From Brevundimonas sp. (lineage in GTDB: Bacteria; Pseudomonadota; Alphaproteobacteria; Caulobacterales; Caulobacteraceae): DNA of 64,000 nt. Location of the stretch: the NCBI RefSeq assembly GCF_027484365.1, contig NZ_JAIXTC010000019.1:124001-188000 (forward strand), given 5' to 3'. Shown in pieces: positions 1 through 9,339 of this stretch. The notes below the pieces were generated by a model. The model worked only from the letters and a program-made list of their open reading frames with translations, ran no database searches and was not told the origin of the DNA. Position numbers and translations under genes: made by a program. The stretch's first letter is position 1. Each line of letters starts with the position of its first letter.

Positions 1-324
1 CTGGCCTGGTCGGCCCAAGGCGACGCCGCCTTGCAGCCGAGCGAGGTCAGCGACAACGGCCGCTTCACCGTGCTGCGTTTCCCTGGCGTCCAGGCCCTGC
101 CCGCTGTGTTCGAAGTCGGCGAGGATGGATCGGAGCGCCTGGTCCCCTACGACGTCCGCGGCGAGTTCGTGGTGATCCACGGCGTGACGCGGGGTCTGCG
201 GCTGAGGCGGGGCCAGTCGGTCCTGTGCCTGTTCAACGACGCCTATGACGCCCGTGGGGTCGGCGTGGGCACCGGGACGGCCTCGCCGGTCGTCGATCGC
301 GCGCCCCTCGGAGGCCGGTCATGA
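1..324 (+). CDS. virB9: VirB9 / TrbG-like conjugation protein, C-terminal part
   Basis: The gene is open from base 1 and its 5' end is outside the window; 107 codons remain before the stop. The visible part is the C-terminal beta-sandwich typical of VirB9/CagX proteins, with the segment GRFTVLRFPG early and a conserved block FVVIHGVTRGLRLRRGQSVL near the end. VirB9 forms the outer ring of the type IV secretion core complex in the periplasm together with VirB7 and VirB10. The stop overlaps the start of virB10 (ATGA at 321-324), so the two are translationally coupled. Partial only because of the window edge. Confidence 0.88.
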   Translation: MAWSAQGDAALQPSEVSDNGRFTVLRFPGVQALPAVFEVGEDGSERLVPYDVRGEFVVIHGVTRGLRLRRGQSVLCLFNDAYDARGVGVGTGTASPVVDRAPLGGRS

Positions 325-1445
325 GTGCGCCCGACCCCACGCCGCCGGCCGACGCGCCTCGCCCGCCCTCCGCGCCGGCCGATCGCGGCGTCTCGCCGAT
401 TGCCGGACGGCTCGGCGGTCGGCAGGGCAAGGTCATCACCCTGGCCGCCCTGGCCGTCGGATGCGGCGTCTTCCTGATCGCCAGCTGGGATCGCGGTGAT
501 GCGGGCAACGCCGAACCGGCCCGTCGCGACGAGCCCGCCCGGCAGACGACGCCGTTCGAGCCCGCCCGCCGCGAGGCGCCGCCCTTGCTGAGCGACGCCG
601 TCGTCGATCCCGACGCGCCGACCCTGACCGGCGAAGAGGCCATCCCGCCGCTCGAAGCCGCCCCCCGGGATGGCGCGACACCCCGTTCCGGCTCCAGTCC
701 GGTGGAACAGCGGCGCGCCCTGGCCGAAAGCGCCCGGCGCGCGCCCGTGCTCGCCTATAGCCGGGCGGCGGGCGGCCAGCCGGGGGCGCCGCCGATCTCG
801 ACGACGCCGACGCCTCCGGGCGAACCGACGTCGCTCGACCAGCTGCGTCAGCTCACGCCCGTGGGCCAGACGCGCGCCGGCCGCCTGCCGGACCGCAACC
901 TGCTGGTCACGGCGGGGACCAGCGTGCCCTGTGTCCTGCAGACGGCCCTGGACAGCACCACGCCCGGCTATGTGACCTGCGTCCTGCCGCGAGACGTCTG
1001 GTCCGACAACGGCGCCGTGGTCCTGATGGAGCGCGGCACCCGGGTTCTGGGCGAGTATCGCGGCGGCCTTCAACAGGGCCGCCGGCGGCTGTTCGTGCTC
1101 TGGACCCGGGCGGTGACCCCGACCGGGGTGGCTGTCGCCCTGGCCTCCCCGGCCGCCGACGCCCTGGGCCGATCGGGGTTCGACGGCGTGGTCGACACCC
1201 ATTTCTGGGACCGGTTCGGCGGCGCCCTGCTGCTCTCCATCGTCGACGACGGCGTCTACGCCGCCGCCGGCCGGAACGACGGCGCCTCCTCCATGGCGCG
1301 CGTCCCGTCCGACGCGGCGAGCATCGCCCTCCAGGGCTCGGTCGAGATCCCGCCGACGCTGCGCAAGGGCCAGGGCGCCGAGGTGTCGATCTTCGTGGCC
1401 CAGGACTTGGATTTCGCCGGGGTCTATCAGCTGCGGTCGCGCTGA
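321..1445 (+). CDS. virB10: VirB10 / TrbI type IV secretion core protein
   Basis: The 374-residue protein has a short cytoplasmic N-terminus, one transmembrane helix at about residues 38-56 (VITLAALAVGCGVFLIASW), a long Pro/Arg-rich periplasmic linker and a C-terminal TrbI/VirB10 beta-barrel domain from about residue 170. Conserved pieces of that domain are visible (LLVTAGTSVPCVLQTALDS, VLMERGTRVLGEYRGG). It spans both membranes and relays energy from the cytoplasmic ATPases to the outer-membrane channel. It overlaps virB9 by 4 bases and virB11 by 1 base (TGATG), so it belongs to one transfer operon. Length is normal for the family. Confidence 0.93.
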   Translation: MSAPDPTPPADAPRPPSAPADRGVSPIAGRLGGRQGKVITLAALAVGCGVFLIASWDRGDAGNAEPARRDEPARQTTPFEPARREAPPLLSDAVVDPDAPTLTGEEAIPPLEAAPRDGATPRSGSSPVEQRRALAESARRAPVLAYSRAAGGQPGAPPISTTPTPPGEPTSLDQLRQLTPVGQTRAGRLPDRNLLVTAGTSVPCVLQTALDSTTPGYVTCVLPRDVWSDNGAVVLMERGTRVLGEYRGGLQQGRRRLFVLWTRAVTPTGVAVALASPAADALGRSGFDGVVDTHFWDRFGGALLLSIVDDGVYAAAGRNDGASSMARVPSDAASIALQGSVEIPPTLRKGQGAEVSIFVAQDLDFAGVYQLRSR

Positions 1446-2452
1446 TGGACGACACCTCGGTCCTCGATCACTACCTCGCGCCGCTCCGCCCTTTCCTGGA
1501 ACCGGCGACCGTCACCGAGGTCGTCATCAACCGGCCCGGCGAGGTCGGGGTCGAGGCCGACGGGGTCTGGCGCTGGTCCGAAGCGCCGGAGCTGACCGAG
1601 GCCTGGCTGCGCACCCTGGCGGTGGCGGCCGCGGCCTATACCCGTCAGGACGTGGGCCCTGAACAGCCGATCTGTTCGACCACCCTGCCCGGCGACGTGC
1701 GCTGCCAGATCGTCCTGCCCCCGGTGGCGGCGGACGGCGGCCTCTCCCTGACCCTGAGAAAGCCGTCGCGGCGACGCCTCGGCCTGGCGGAGTTCGCGGC
1801 GGCCGGCCTGTTCGATCAGGTCGCGGACGCCCAGGCGGAGGCCACGGACCTGGCCGACGCCGAACTGGTGCGTCTGCGCCAGGCCGGGGATTGGCCGGGG
1901 TTTCTGACCCTGGCGGTCGCGGCCCGACGCAACATCCTGATCTCCGGCGCGACCGGCTCGGGTAAGACCACCCTGGCCAAGGGGCTGATCGAACTCATCC
2001 CGGACCATGAGCGCCTGCTGACCATCGAGGACACCCGCGAGTTCGTGGTGCCGCACCGCAACGTCGTCCATCTGGTCTATTCCAAGGACGGACAGGGTCT
2101 GGCCCGGATCGGCCCCAAACAGCTTCTGGAAAGCGCCCTGCGCATGCGGCCGGACCGCATCCTGCTGCAGGAGTTGCGCGACGGCACGGCCTTTTTCTAC
2201 CTGCGCAACGTCAACTCCGGCCACCCCGGCTCGATCACGACGGTGCATGCGGATTCCGCCGCCCTGGCCTTCGAACAGCTCACCCTGCTGGTGCGGGAAT
2301 CCGAAGGCGGGCGAGACCTGCCGCGCGAGGACATCCGCGCCCTGCTGCATCTGCTCGTCGACGTCGTCATCCAGATGAAGAAGGTCGACGGGCGCTTCCG
2401 CGTGACGGAGGTCTGGCATGACCCGGTTCGCAAGCGCCAGCCCGGGGGCTAG
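1445..2452 (+). CDS. virB11: VirB11 traffic ATPase
   Basis: This 335-residue protein is a hexameric secretion ATPase acting at the inner face of the conjugation channel, switching between pilus assembly and DNA transfer. It has the GATGSGKTT Walker A at about residues 168-176, the Asp box LLTIEDTREF, an atypical Walker B region (RPDRILLQELRDG) and the His box GHPGSITTVHAD. The N-terminal domain contains VTEVVINRPGEV, typical of VirB11. The start codon overlaps the virB10 stop. The 3' end overlaps virD4 by 35 bases in another frame. Confidence 0.95.
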   Translation: MDDTSVLDHYLAPLRPFLEPATVTEVVINRPGEVGVEADGVWRWSEAPELTEAWLRTLAVAAAAYTRQDVGPEQPICSTTLPGDVRCQIVLPPVAADGGLSLTLRKPSRRRLGLAEFAAAGLFDQVADAQAEATDLADAELVRLRQAGDWPGFLTLAVAARRNILISGATGSGKTTLAKGLIELIPDHERLLTIEDTREFVVPHRNVVHLVYSKDGQGLARIGPKQLLESALRMRPDRILLQELRDGTAFFYLRNVNSGHPGSITTVHADSAALAFEQLTLLVRESEGGRDLPREDIRALLHLLVDVVIQMKKVDGRFRVTEVWHDPVRKRQPGG

Positions 2453-4235
2453 GGCGGCAGCGGTCGCGCTCAGCGGCCTGCTCGCCTTGAGCCTTCTGGC
2501 CGTCCTCGCTGTCCTCGTCGCCCTGGTCGGTCTGGGCCAGTTCTCCGGCGCCATCGATCCGGCCAAGGTTCCCGGTTGGCTCTGGTACTATCGCCAGGAC
2601 CCCGAGGTGCGCCGCTGGTTGACCGTCGGCGCCTCGGTTTCGGCACTGGTCGGCGGCGTTCTCGTCGCGGCCGTCCTGCTCGCCCGACGCCGGCCCCTGC
2701 ACGGCGCCGCCCGGTGGGCCTCAGGGTCGGAACAGCGGCGCGCGGGTCTGCGGGCGCATCGCGGCATCGTCCTGGGCCGGGCCGACGGCGACTTCCTCAT
2801 GGCCGACGGTCCCGAGCACGTCATGCTCTACGCCCCGACCCGCACCGGCAAGGGCGTCGGCGTGGTCATCCCCAATCTCCTCGCCTGGCCGGACTCTGTG
2901 GTCGTGCTGGACATCAAGCGCGAGAACTTCCTCGCCACGGCGGGCTATCGCGCCGAGTCCGGCCAGACCGTGCGTCTGTTCGATCCCCTGGCGCGGGACG
3001 GCCGCACGGCCCGGTTCAACCCGCTGGGCCATGTCGATCGCACGGACCCGATCGCGGTGCTGGACGAGCTGCAGCGCATGGCGGCGATGCTGTTCCCGGT
3101 CCACGAGCGGGCCGATCCCTTCTGGGCGGAGGCGGCGCGGACCGGGTTCATCGGCGTGGGCGGCTATGTCGCGGCCACGCCCGAACGCCCCTTCACCCTT
3201 GGCGAGATCTTCCGCCAGCTCACCGCCGGCGACGCCCGCGCGCGGCTGCCCCGGATCGTCGCGGCCCGGGATCAGGAGGGTCGCCCCCTGCCCGGACCGG
3301 TCGTGGCCGCGCTCACCGATTTCACCAGTTCCAGCGAGAACACCTTCGCCTCGGTGCGCCAATCGATCACCACCCGGATGGGGCTGTGGCTCAATCCCCG
3401 GGTCGACGCCGCCACCGCCGCGTCGGATTTCGACCTGCGCGACCTGCGCGGCGGCCGTCTCTCCCTCTATCTGGGCGCCACGCCGGACAACATGCTGCGC
3501 ATCCAGCCGCTCTACGCCCTGCTCTTCCAGCAACTGGTCGACCTGAACAGCCGCGCCCTGCCCGGCCCCGCCGACCGACCCGCCCTGATCGTGCTCGACG
3601 AGTTCGCCCGTCTCGGGCCGGCGCCGGTCCTCGCCCACGCCTTCGCCTGGGTCGCCGGCTACGGCCTGCGGCTGCTGGCGGTGCTTCAAAGCCCGTCGCA
3701 GCTGAGGGCGATCTACGGCCCGGACGTGGCCGAGGAGGTGATGACCAACTGCGGGGTCGAGATCGTCTTCGCGCCCAAGGAGCTCAAGATCGCCCAGGAG
3801 CTCAGCGATCGGCTCGGCGCCTATACGACGGACGGCCGCAGCCGCAGCCGGCCGACGGGGCTCAGCCCGGGTCGGCGCAGCACGACCGTCTCCGACCAGC
3901 GCCGGGCGCTCATGCTGCCCCAGGAGCTGATGCAGCTGCCGCAAACGGCCCTGATCGTGCTGAAGGCCGGCCTGCCCCCGGTCCGGGGCCGGAAGATCGC
4001 CTATTTCCGGGAGCGCGTCTTCCAGCGCCGGCTGCGGCCCGCCCCCGACCTCGCTCCGGTCGCCGCGCCGACATCGCCCCCCGCTCTGGAGGAGGATCCC
4101 ATGGATTTCGACGTCATCGCGCGCGCCTTCGCCGCCGAAGGCCTGCCGCCGCCAGAGGCCGGGGCGGATGAAGACGCCATCGGCGCCTGGCTGGACCGGG
4201 TCGTCGATACGGCCGTGCTGGAGCGAGAACCGTGA
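2418..4235 (+). CDS. virD4: VirD4-type coupling protein (T4CP)
   Basis: A 605-residue inner-membrane ATPase that brings the relaxase-DNA complex to the conjugation channel. Two transmembrane helices occupy about residues 13-37 and 72-90. Walker A is PTRTGKG at about 140-146 and Walker B is LIVLDEFARLG near 390. The conserved TraG/VirD4 segment LYLGATPDNMLRIQPLYALL is also present. The ATG at 2418 lies inside virB11, giving a 35-base overlap. The last about 60 residues are acidic and variable, as is common for substrate-recognition tails. The stop overlaps the GTG start of the next gene. Confidence 0.95.
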   Translation: MTRFASASPGARAAAVALSGLLALSLLAVLAVLVALVGLGQFSGAIDPAKVPGWLWYYRQDPEVRRWLTVGASVSALVGGVLVAAVLLARRRPLHGAARWASGSEQRRAGLRAHRGIVLGRADGDFLMADGPEHVMLYAPTRTGKGVGVVIPNLLAWPDSVVVLDIKRENFLATAGYRAESGQTVRLFDPLARDGRTARFNPLGHVDRTDPIAVLDELQRMAAMLFPVHERADPFWAEAARTGFIGVGGYVAATPERPFTLGEIFRQLTAGDARARLPRIVAARDQEGRPLPGPVVAALTDFTSSSENTFASVRQSITTRMGLWLNPRVDAATAASDFDLRDLRGGRLSLYLGATPDNMLRIQPLYALLFQQLVDLNSRALPGPADRPALIVLDEFARLGPAPVLAHAFAWVAGYGLRLLAVLQSPSQLRAIYGPDVAEEVMTNCGVEIVFAPKELKIAQELSDRLGAYTTDGRSRSRPTGLSPGRRSTTVSDQRRALMLPQELMQLPQTALIVLKAGLPPVRGRKIAYFRERVFQRRLRPAPDLAPVAAPTSPPALEEDPMDFDVIARAFAAEGLPPPEAGADEDAIGAWLDRVVDTAVLEREP

Positions 4236-4834
4236 AGGCGCCCGACGCCGCCGCGCCGTCCAACCGCCTCGGTCCCGCGGGCCCGGCCGGATCGCGCCGC
4301 TCGACCGCCAAGGGCGACGTGCCCGAGGCGGTGCTGGACCGTTATCTGGTCGAGCGCGACCTGCGGGGCCGGCCGGAACGCTTCTTTCGCGATCATCGCG
4401 CGGCCGAGCCGATGTTCCGCGACCGCGGCGGTTCACTCGTCTCAAACCAGGCCTATCCGGACGCCGTCATCGACATGCTCAAGATCGCCCGGCATCGCGG
4501 CTGGGACCAGGTTCGGGTGTCCGGCGATCCGGCCTTCCGTCGCGAGGTCTGGATTCAGGCCCAGGCTCTGGGAATGGAGGTGCAGGGTCATAGACCGCGC
4601 GAACGCGATCGGCAGGCCGCCGGCCTCGACCGTCCATTGCCCGGGCGAAACCCTGAATCCTCGAAGGCGCGCGACGCGTTCGCCGAGCGTCTGGCGAAAG
4701 CCGCCATCGTGGTGGCCCGGCTGGTCCCCGATCCCGCGATCCAGACGCGCCTGCTCGAGGCCGCCTGGGCGCGCGCGGGCCGATCTCGCCCGACGGAGCG
4801 CGAACCGGCGCGCGGACGCGACCGGCAGCGCTAG
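4232..4834 (+). CDS. LPD7-domain conjugation-associated protein
   Basis: The 200-residue protein starts with GTG inside the virD4 stop (GTGA), so it is coupled to the transfer operon. Residues about 30-115 look like the LPD7 domain (large polyvalent-protein-associated domain 7): a VERDLRGRPERFFRD block, then AVIDMLKIARHRGWDQVRVS and FRREVWIQAQALGMEVQG. LPD7 domains are usually appended to relaxases or polyvalent proteins of mobile elements. Here the domain is free-standing, and the relaxase encoded at 11.8-12.8 kb lacks it. A supporting role in DNA processing is inferred. The rest of the protein is Arg-rich. Confidence 0.7.
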   Translation: MKAPDAAAPSNRLGPAGPAGSRRSTAKGDVPEAVLDRYLVERDLRGRPERFFRDHRAAEPMFRDRGGSLVSNQAYPDAVIDMLKIARHRGWDQVRVSGDPAFRREVWIQAQALGMEVQGHRPRERDRQAAGLDRPLPGRNPESSKARDAFAERLAKAAIVVARLVPDPAIQTRLLEAAWARAGRSRPTEREPARGRDRQR

Positions 4835-5036
4835 CGGCGCGCCGCTTGCAAGGGGTTCTTCAGGATCCGCGCGCCGAAGCTGAACTCGATTCCGCCGGGG
4901 GAAGGTGCTTCGTCGTGCACCCACTATTCGGCGACCAGCCAGCGAGATCTTCGGAGAACGCTGGTAAGCTTAACGGCAAGTCTCTACCATTGGTGGAGAA
5001 CACCCCACGTAATGAGGGTGGAGCAATAGGTCGAGG

Positions 5037-8000
5037 ATGGCCCAAGCGGATCTTTTTGCAGTCGATCAGACAATCAGCCTCGATCTGCCAATTCTGAACT
5101 ACGGTCCGGTCCAACTCGGCATCGGCCAGGTTCGCCGTATTGTCAGGTTCGACGAGAAGGTAGAGGCCAGGTCCGAGGGCGAGGTCTTCGTCTCCGCGCG
5201 CATCAAGGAGCCGCTGTACCGGCTGCCATCCGGCGAGACGGTCGTCGTCACCACGCGCAAGATCGCCACGCGCCCGCCGGAGGCGGACGCAGTCTTGTTT
5301 CGTGAGGCCGACGGCACATTGCGCTGGCTGAAACACCGCGCCCTTGAGGCGATCGATCAGCGTGTGGCCGAGGCGGGATGGAAAGTTGCTCTCGACGAAC
5401 TGGCGAACGCATGGAACGGCCGGTTCTTGTTCCAGGCCGAGCGCCCGGAAGCCGACGGAACTGTCCGTCCCGGCAATGAAGGTCTGCGACCGCCGCAGGT
5501 CGGGGCGCTTCATGCGATCGGTGCACACTGGAGCCTGTACCAGCAGCCTGCCACGGTCGTGATGCCGACCGGCACCGGCAAGACCGAAACGATGCTGTCG
5601 ACGATGGCTGCCTACGCCCGCAAGCCGGTGCTGGTCATCGTGCCGTCGGATGCCCTGCGTTCACAGACCGCCAGAAAATTCCTCAGCTTTGGATTGCTGC
5701 GGAGGCTCGGCGTCCTGCTCGACGGCGCCCCTAACCCCTATGTCGGCGTCATCACCAAGGTCCCCAAGAAGGCCGAGGATCTCGAGATCTTTGAGCGCTC
5801 GAACGTCGTCATCGGGACCATGAGCGCCTTGGCGGACGCTGAGGCGCTGTGGCCGCGCATCGCGGATGCCGTCGGCCTTCTGATCGTCGACGAAGCCCAT
5901 CACATCGGCGCAAAGACCTGGAGCGGATTTCGGGAGGCCTTTCGTGGCAAGCCCACGCTTCAGTTCACGGCGACGCCCTTCCGGCGCGACGGCAAGCTCG
6001 TCGATGGTCATGTAATCTACAACTACCCCCTGCGGATGGCGCAGACTGACGGCTACTTCAAACCGATCACGTTTGACCCCGTCTACGAGCCGATCCTGGA
6101 TCATGCCGATGAGGCTATCGCCACAGCGGCCGTGGCGCGGCTACGCGACGATCTCGCGGGTGGCTTTAACCATCTGATGATGGCCCGGTGCCGGACGATC
6201 GAGCGCGCGACGGCGGTGTTCGCGATCTACCGGCGCCTCGCACCTGATCTCAATCCGATCCTGCTGCACTCGAAGCTGAACGACACCGACAGCCGGGTGG
6301 ACGATCTGCGCGCGGGCAAGCACCGGATCGCCGTCTGCGTCAACATGCTCGGCGAGGGGTTCGACCTTCCTGAACTGAAGGTCGCGGCCATTCACGACCT
6401 CCACAAGAGTCTTGCCGTCCTCCTCCAGTTCACCGGGCGCTTCACGCGCAGCACCGGCGACCGGATCGGCGACGCCTCGGTGGTTGCGAACATCGCCGAA
6501 CCGAACGTGTCCAGCGCGCTGGAGCGGCTCTACAGCGAAGATGCCGACTGGAACCAGCTCCTGAGCGAGTTGAGCTCACAGGCGGCCCGCGAACACGCGA
6601 AGCTGATGGAGTTCCTGAATGCGTCCAAACGGCTTGACGACAGCCTCGACGACGACACGGCGATCTCGCACCAGTTGCTGCGCCCAACCTTGAGCACGCT
6701 GTTCTATGAGGCCCCGAATTTTAAGCCCCGAAGCTTCCATGCAGGACTTCCGGAAAGCATGATCCCCCATGCGGTGTGGCTGAACGAGGCGAGCAACACC
6801 CTCTTCTTCGTCACCCGCACCGAACCGTTCCTGAAATGGACGCGAGCACGCTCGGTTCGCGACCGAACCTGGGACCTCTTCATCCTGCATTACGACGAAG
6901 CCAGGAAGCTGCTCTACCTCTCGTCAAGCGACCATGATTCCGCGTTCGAGGACCTTGCGAAGGCGGTCGGCGCGACCAGGCTGATATTCGGCGACGTCAT
7001 GTTCCGCAGCCTCGGCCGCATATCGCGTCTGCTGTTCCAGAATGTCGGGGTGAAGAAGCACGGTCGGCGAAACCTGTCCTACGCGATGTATACCGGCGCG
7101 GACGTGAAACAGGCGCTTGGCCTCTCGGAAAAGGCCGGCTCCGTCAAATCCAATCTCAGCGGCACCGGCTGGGAGGGCGGCCGTCAGATCACCATCGGCT
7201 GTTCTTTCAAGGGTCGGGTCTGGTCGCGTGAGCAGGGCTCGATCCCGCGCTTCACTGAATGGTGCGAAACCGTCGGCGACAAGTTGCTGGATGGAAGCAT
7301 CGACACGTCGAAGCTCATCGACAATGTGCTGATCCCGAACGAGGTCTTCGCGCTGCCGGCGGCCGACCCGTTCAGCATCGAGTGGCCGCTTGAAATGCTG
7401 CGGCAGGCCGAAGAGCGAGTCACATTCAGGAACGGTACGAGCGAAGGCGCGATGACGAGCTTTGAGCTTGTCCTGGGGACGACTGATCGTGCGGCCGACG
7501 CCATCGACTTCGAGTTGGTCGAAGCGACGCGCGGAACGTGGGGAACCTTCCGTTTCAGGCTCGGCGGGGAACATGGATTCTCGGTCAGCCAGGTTGCCGG
7601 CGCCACGGTCCGCGTGACCGTGGGCAAGCTGCAGCAGACGCTCGCCGAGTATTTCTCGAACTACCCGCCGCTCTTCAGGTTGGTGGACCTGACGGAACTC
7701 GATGCGAACCTGCATATCGGGCCGCAAATCCCGCAGACCCTCGTCATCTCGGAGGATCGGTTTGAGACCTGGGAATGGGACGGCGTCGACTTCAAGAAAG
7801 AGAGCCTGTGGAAGGCAGGTGTGGAGCGGGCGGACTCCATTCAGGCGCACGCCGCCCAGCACTATATCGAGAGTGGCTTTGACGTCGTTTTCGATGATGA
7901 CGCCGCCGGCGAAGCCGCTGACCTAGTGTGCATGAAGATCGAAGACGGATTCATCCGTGTGGCGTTCGTGCATTGCAAGTTCGCGGGCGGCGCGACGCCG

Positions 8001-8339
8001 GGGGAGCGCATCAAGGATGTTGTGGAGGTTAGCTCACAGGCGGTCCGATCGGCGAAATGGAGCGGCAAGTTCCCTCAACTTTGCCAGCACATCCGGAACC
8101 GCGAAGCGACACTGCGCCGGGCTGACCGGCCCACCCGATTTCTGGCGGGCTCGGCAGCCGATATAAACAAGATGGTCAAGCTCAACCGCGCGATGCCGGT
8201 AAAGCCCGAAGTCCTGATCGCGCAGCCCGGGCTGTCCAAGGCCAATCGCACGCCCGATCAGACGGTGGTGCTGGCGGCCGCCCTTACCTTCCTCCGGGAA
8301 ACCATCGACGTCGATCTCACCATCGTTTGCAGCGAATAG
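5037..8339 (+). CDS. SF2 DEAD/DEAH helicase with C-terminal nuclease-like domain (putative defense effector)
   Basis: An 1100-residue protein. Helicase motifs are clear: motif I MPTGTGKTE at about 176, motif II DEAHH at 285, motif III FTATPFRRDG at about 310, and motif VI FTGRFTRS near 463. This layout matches the type I/III restriction R-subunit/RecG-like SF2 group. Residues about 940-990 (DVVFDDDAAGEAADLVCMK, then RVAFVHCKF) resemble a restriction-endonuclease-like PD-(D/E)xK fold, with His-Cys-Lys replacing the usual Glu-x-Lys. No methyltransferase or specificity gene is adjacent. It overlaps the next gene's 5' region and is probably co-transcribed with it. An anti-phage role is inferred from the architecture and from its setting among defense genes. 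The spacing between a possible Shine-Dalgarno and the ATG is poor. Confidence 0.8.
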   Translation: MAQADLFAVDQTISLDLPILNYGPVQLGIGQVRRIVRFDEKVEARSEGEVFVSARIKEPLYRLPSGETVVVTTRKIATRPPEADAVLFREADGTLRWLKHRALEAIDQRVAEAGWKVALDELANAWNGRFLFQAERPEADGTVRPGNEGLRPPQVGALHAIGAHWSLYQQPATVVMPTGTGKTETMLSTMAAYARKPVLVIVPSDALRSQTARKFLSFGLLRRLGVLLDGAPNPYVGVITKVPKKAEDLEIFERSNVVIGTMSALADAEALWPRIADAVGLLIVDEAHHIGAKTWSGFREAFRGKPTLQFTATPFRRDGKLVDGHVIYNYPLRMAQTDGYFKPITFDPVYEPILDHADEAIATAAVARLRDDLAGGFNHLMMARCRTIERATAVFAIYRRLAPDLNPILLHSKLNDTDSRVDDLRAGKHRIAVCVNMLGEGFDLPELKVAAIHDLHKSLAVLLQFTGRFTRSTGDRIGDASVVANIAEPNVSSALERLYSEDADWNQLLSELSSQAAREHAKLMEFLNASKRLDDSLDDDTAISHQLLRPTLSTLFYEAPNFKPRSFHAGLPESMIPHAVWLNEASNTLFFVTRTEPFLKWTRARSVRDRTWDLFILHYDEARKLLYLSSSDHDSAFEDLAKAVGATRLIFGDVMFRSLGRISRLLFQNVGVKKHGRRNLSYAMYTGADVKQALGLSEKAGSVKSNLSGTGWEGGRQITIGCSFKGRVWSREQGSIPRFTEWCETVGDKLLDGSIDTSKLIDNVLIPNEVFALPAADPFSIEWPLEMLRQAEERVTFRNGTSEGAMTSFELVLGTTDRAADAIDFELVEATRGTWGTFRFRLGGEHGFSVSQVAGATVRVTVGKLQQTLAEYFSNYPPLFRLVDLTELDANLHIGPQIPQTLVISEDRFETWEWDGVDFKKESLWKAGVERADSIQAHAAQHYIESGFDVVFDDDAAGEAADLVCMKIEDGFIRVAFVHCKFAGGATPGERIKDVVEVSSQAVRSAKWSGKFPQLCQHIRNREATLRRADRPTRFLAGSAADINKMVKLNRAMPVKPEVLIAQPGLSKANRTPDQTVVLAAALTFLRETIDVDLTIVCSE

Positions 8340-8347
8340 GTACGGAT

Positions 8348-9334
8348 ATGCTGAAATGGTTGTTCGGCGCCAATGAGCGCGCCACAGGGGAGCCGGAGCC
8401 GCCGGCCGGGTCAAGACGGCGCATCAGCCGACAGTCGCTGGATGATGTCAGCCCTATCGTTCACATTCCCGAGCTGAATTTCATCGGCCATCAGGTGCGA
8501 TCGGCGAACGGTCGTTTCATCCTGCTATGGCGCGACGGCAACGACGCCGGGACGGTCGGGGGCGCCAGACAGTCAGGCTTGGGGCGCTACTACCTTATCG
8601 ACGGGGATCTTGTCGTAGCCGAAGGCCGAGTGGAGCGCCCCAATGACGGCCGGGTCGCAAACAACGGCACCTTCACGCTGAACGACTGGCGCTTCACGTC
8701 AGAACTCTGCGGCATGTTTCTGGCCTTCCGCGCCGATGGAAGTCCGATCATCGCGCGGACCTTCGCCGCCAACATCTTTGACAGCGGATTGTCCGACGAT
8801 GGACGCTACGCCGTTTGCCAGGCCTGCAACGCGCCGAATTCAGAAGACAGTTCACGCCTGGTCATCTTCGACCTCGAAACCGGGATCGAGACGGGAAGCT
8901 GTGTGCCTGAATCGGGTTGGGCGGCGCGCTATGAGTTCCCGACGGATCGCCCGGTGGTGCGATTGCTCTACCTTAAGGGCGAAGGATTCGACTACGGCCT
9001 CGACGGTGCCTTCCTGGATCGTGACGCGTGGGTTGAGGCCTCACTGGCCAAGGGCGATGTGTATCTCGTGCAGAAACTGTTCCGTGCGACGGGCGATGCG
9101 CCCTCCCCGGAACTGGCAAACCGGCTTCTGATCAGCCTGAACGGCTTTCTCATCAACGCTGGCGATCTGGAGCCGCACACGCGCGCCCTTGCATTGAAAC
9201 TGAAGGGCGCCTGCTGCGAAATCCTCGAGGAGTTCCCGAAAGCGCTGCGGAGCTACGACGCGGCCCTGGCGCTTGATCCAAAGATCGGCGTCAAACGCCG
9301 GGCAGAGCAGCTCCGCAAGCTGACCGGCAGTTAG
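8348..9334 (+). CDS. Hypothetical protein with beta-propeller-like N-terminus and TPR-like C-terminus
   Basis: I do not recognise the family. The protein is 328 residues from the ATG at 8348. A TTG seven codons earlier (8327) would overlap the helicase stop and is a possible alternative. The N-terminal two thirds has repeated beta-strand stretches like WD/propeller blades (NGRFILLWRDGND, GTFTLNDWRFTSE, LSDDGRYAVCQA, SRLVIFDLETG). The last about 80 residues form helical hairpins resembling a TPR (ALALKLKGACCEI, ALRSYDAALALDP). It follows the helicase gene at once and ends 5 bases from the convergent hipA stop. It may act as sensor or partner of the helicase-nuclease; that is inference only. 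Confidence 0.7.
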   Translation: MLKWLFGANERATGEPEPPAGSRRRISRQSLDDVSPIVHIPELNFIGHQVRSANGRFILLWRDGNDAGTVGGARQSGLGRYYLIDGDLVVAEGRVERPNDGRVANNGTFTLNDWRFTSELCGMFLAFRADGSPIIARTFAANIFDSGLSDDGRYAVCQACNAPNSEDSSRLVIFDLETGIETGSCVPESGWAARYEFPTDRPVVRLLYLKGEGFDYGLDGAFLDRDAWVEASLAKGDVYLVQKLFRATGDAPSPELANRLLISLNGFLINAGDLEPHTRALALKLKGACCEILEEFPKALRSYDAALALDPKIGVKRRAEQLRKLTGS

Positions 9335-9339
9335 GTCGG

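Noticed and set aside
243..1202. Long minus-strand open frame opposite virB10
   Set aside because: Arg/Gly-rich translation with no domain signal, antisense to a clear virB10; typical GC-rich shadow frame.
2721..4445. 574-codon minus-strand frame opposite virD4
   Set aside because: No recognisable motif and composition of a shadow; virD4 on the plus strand has all ATPase motifs.
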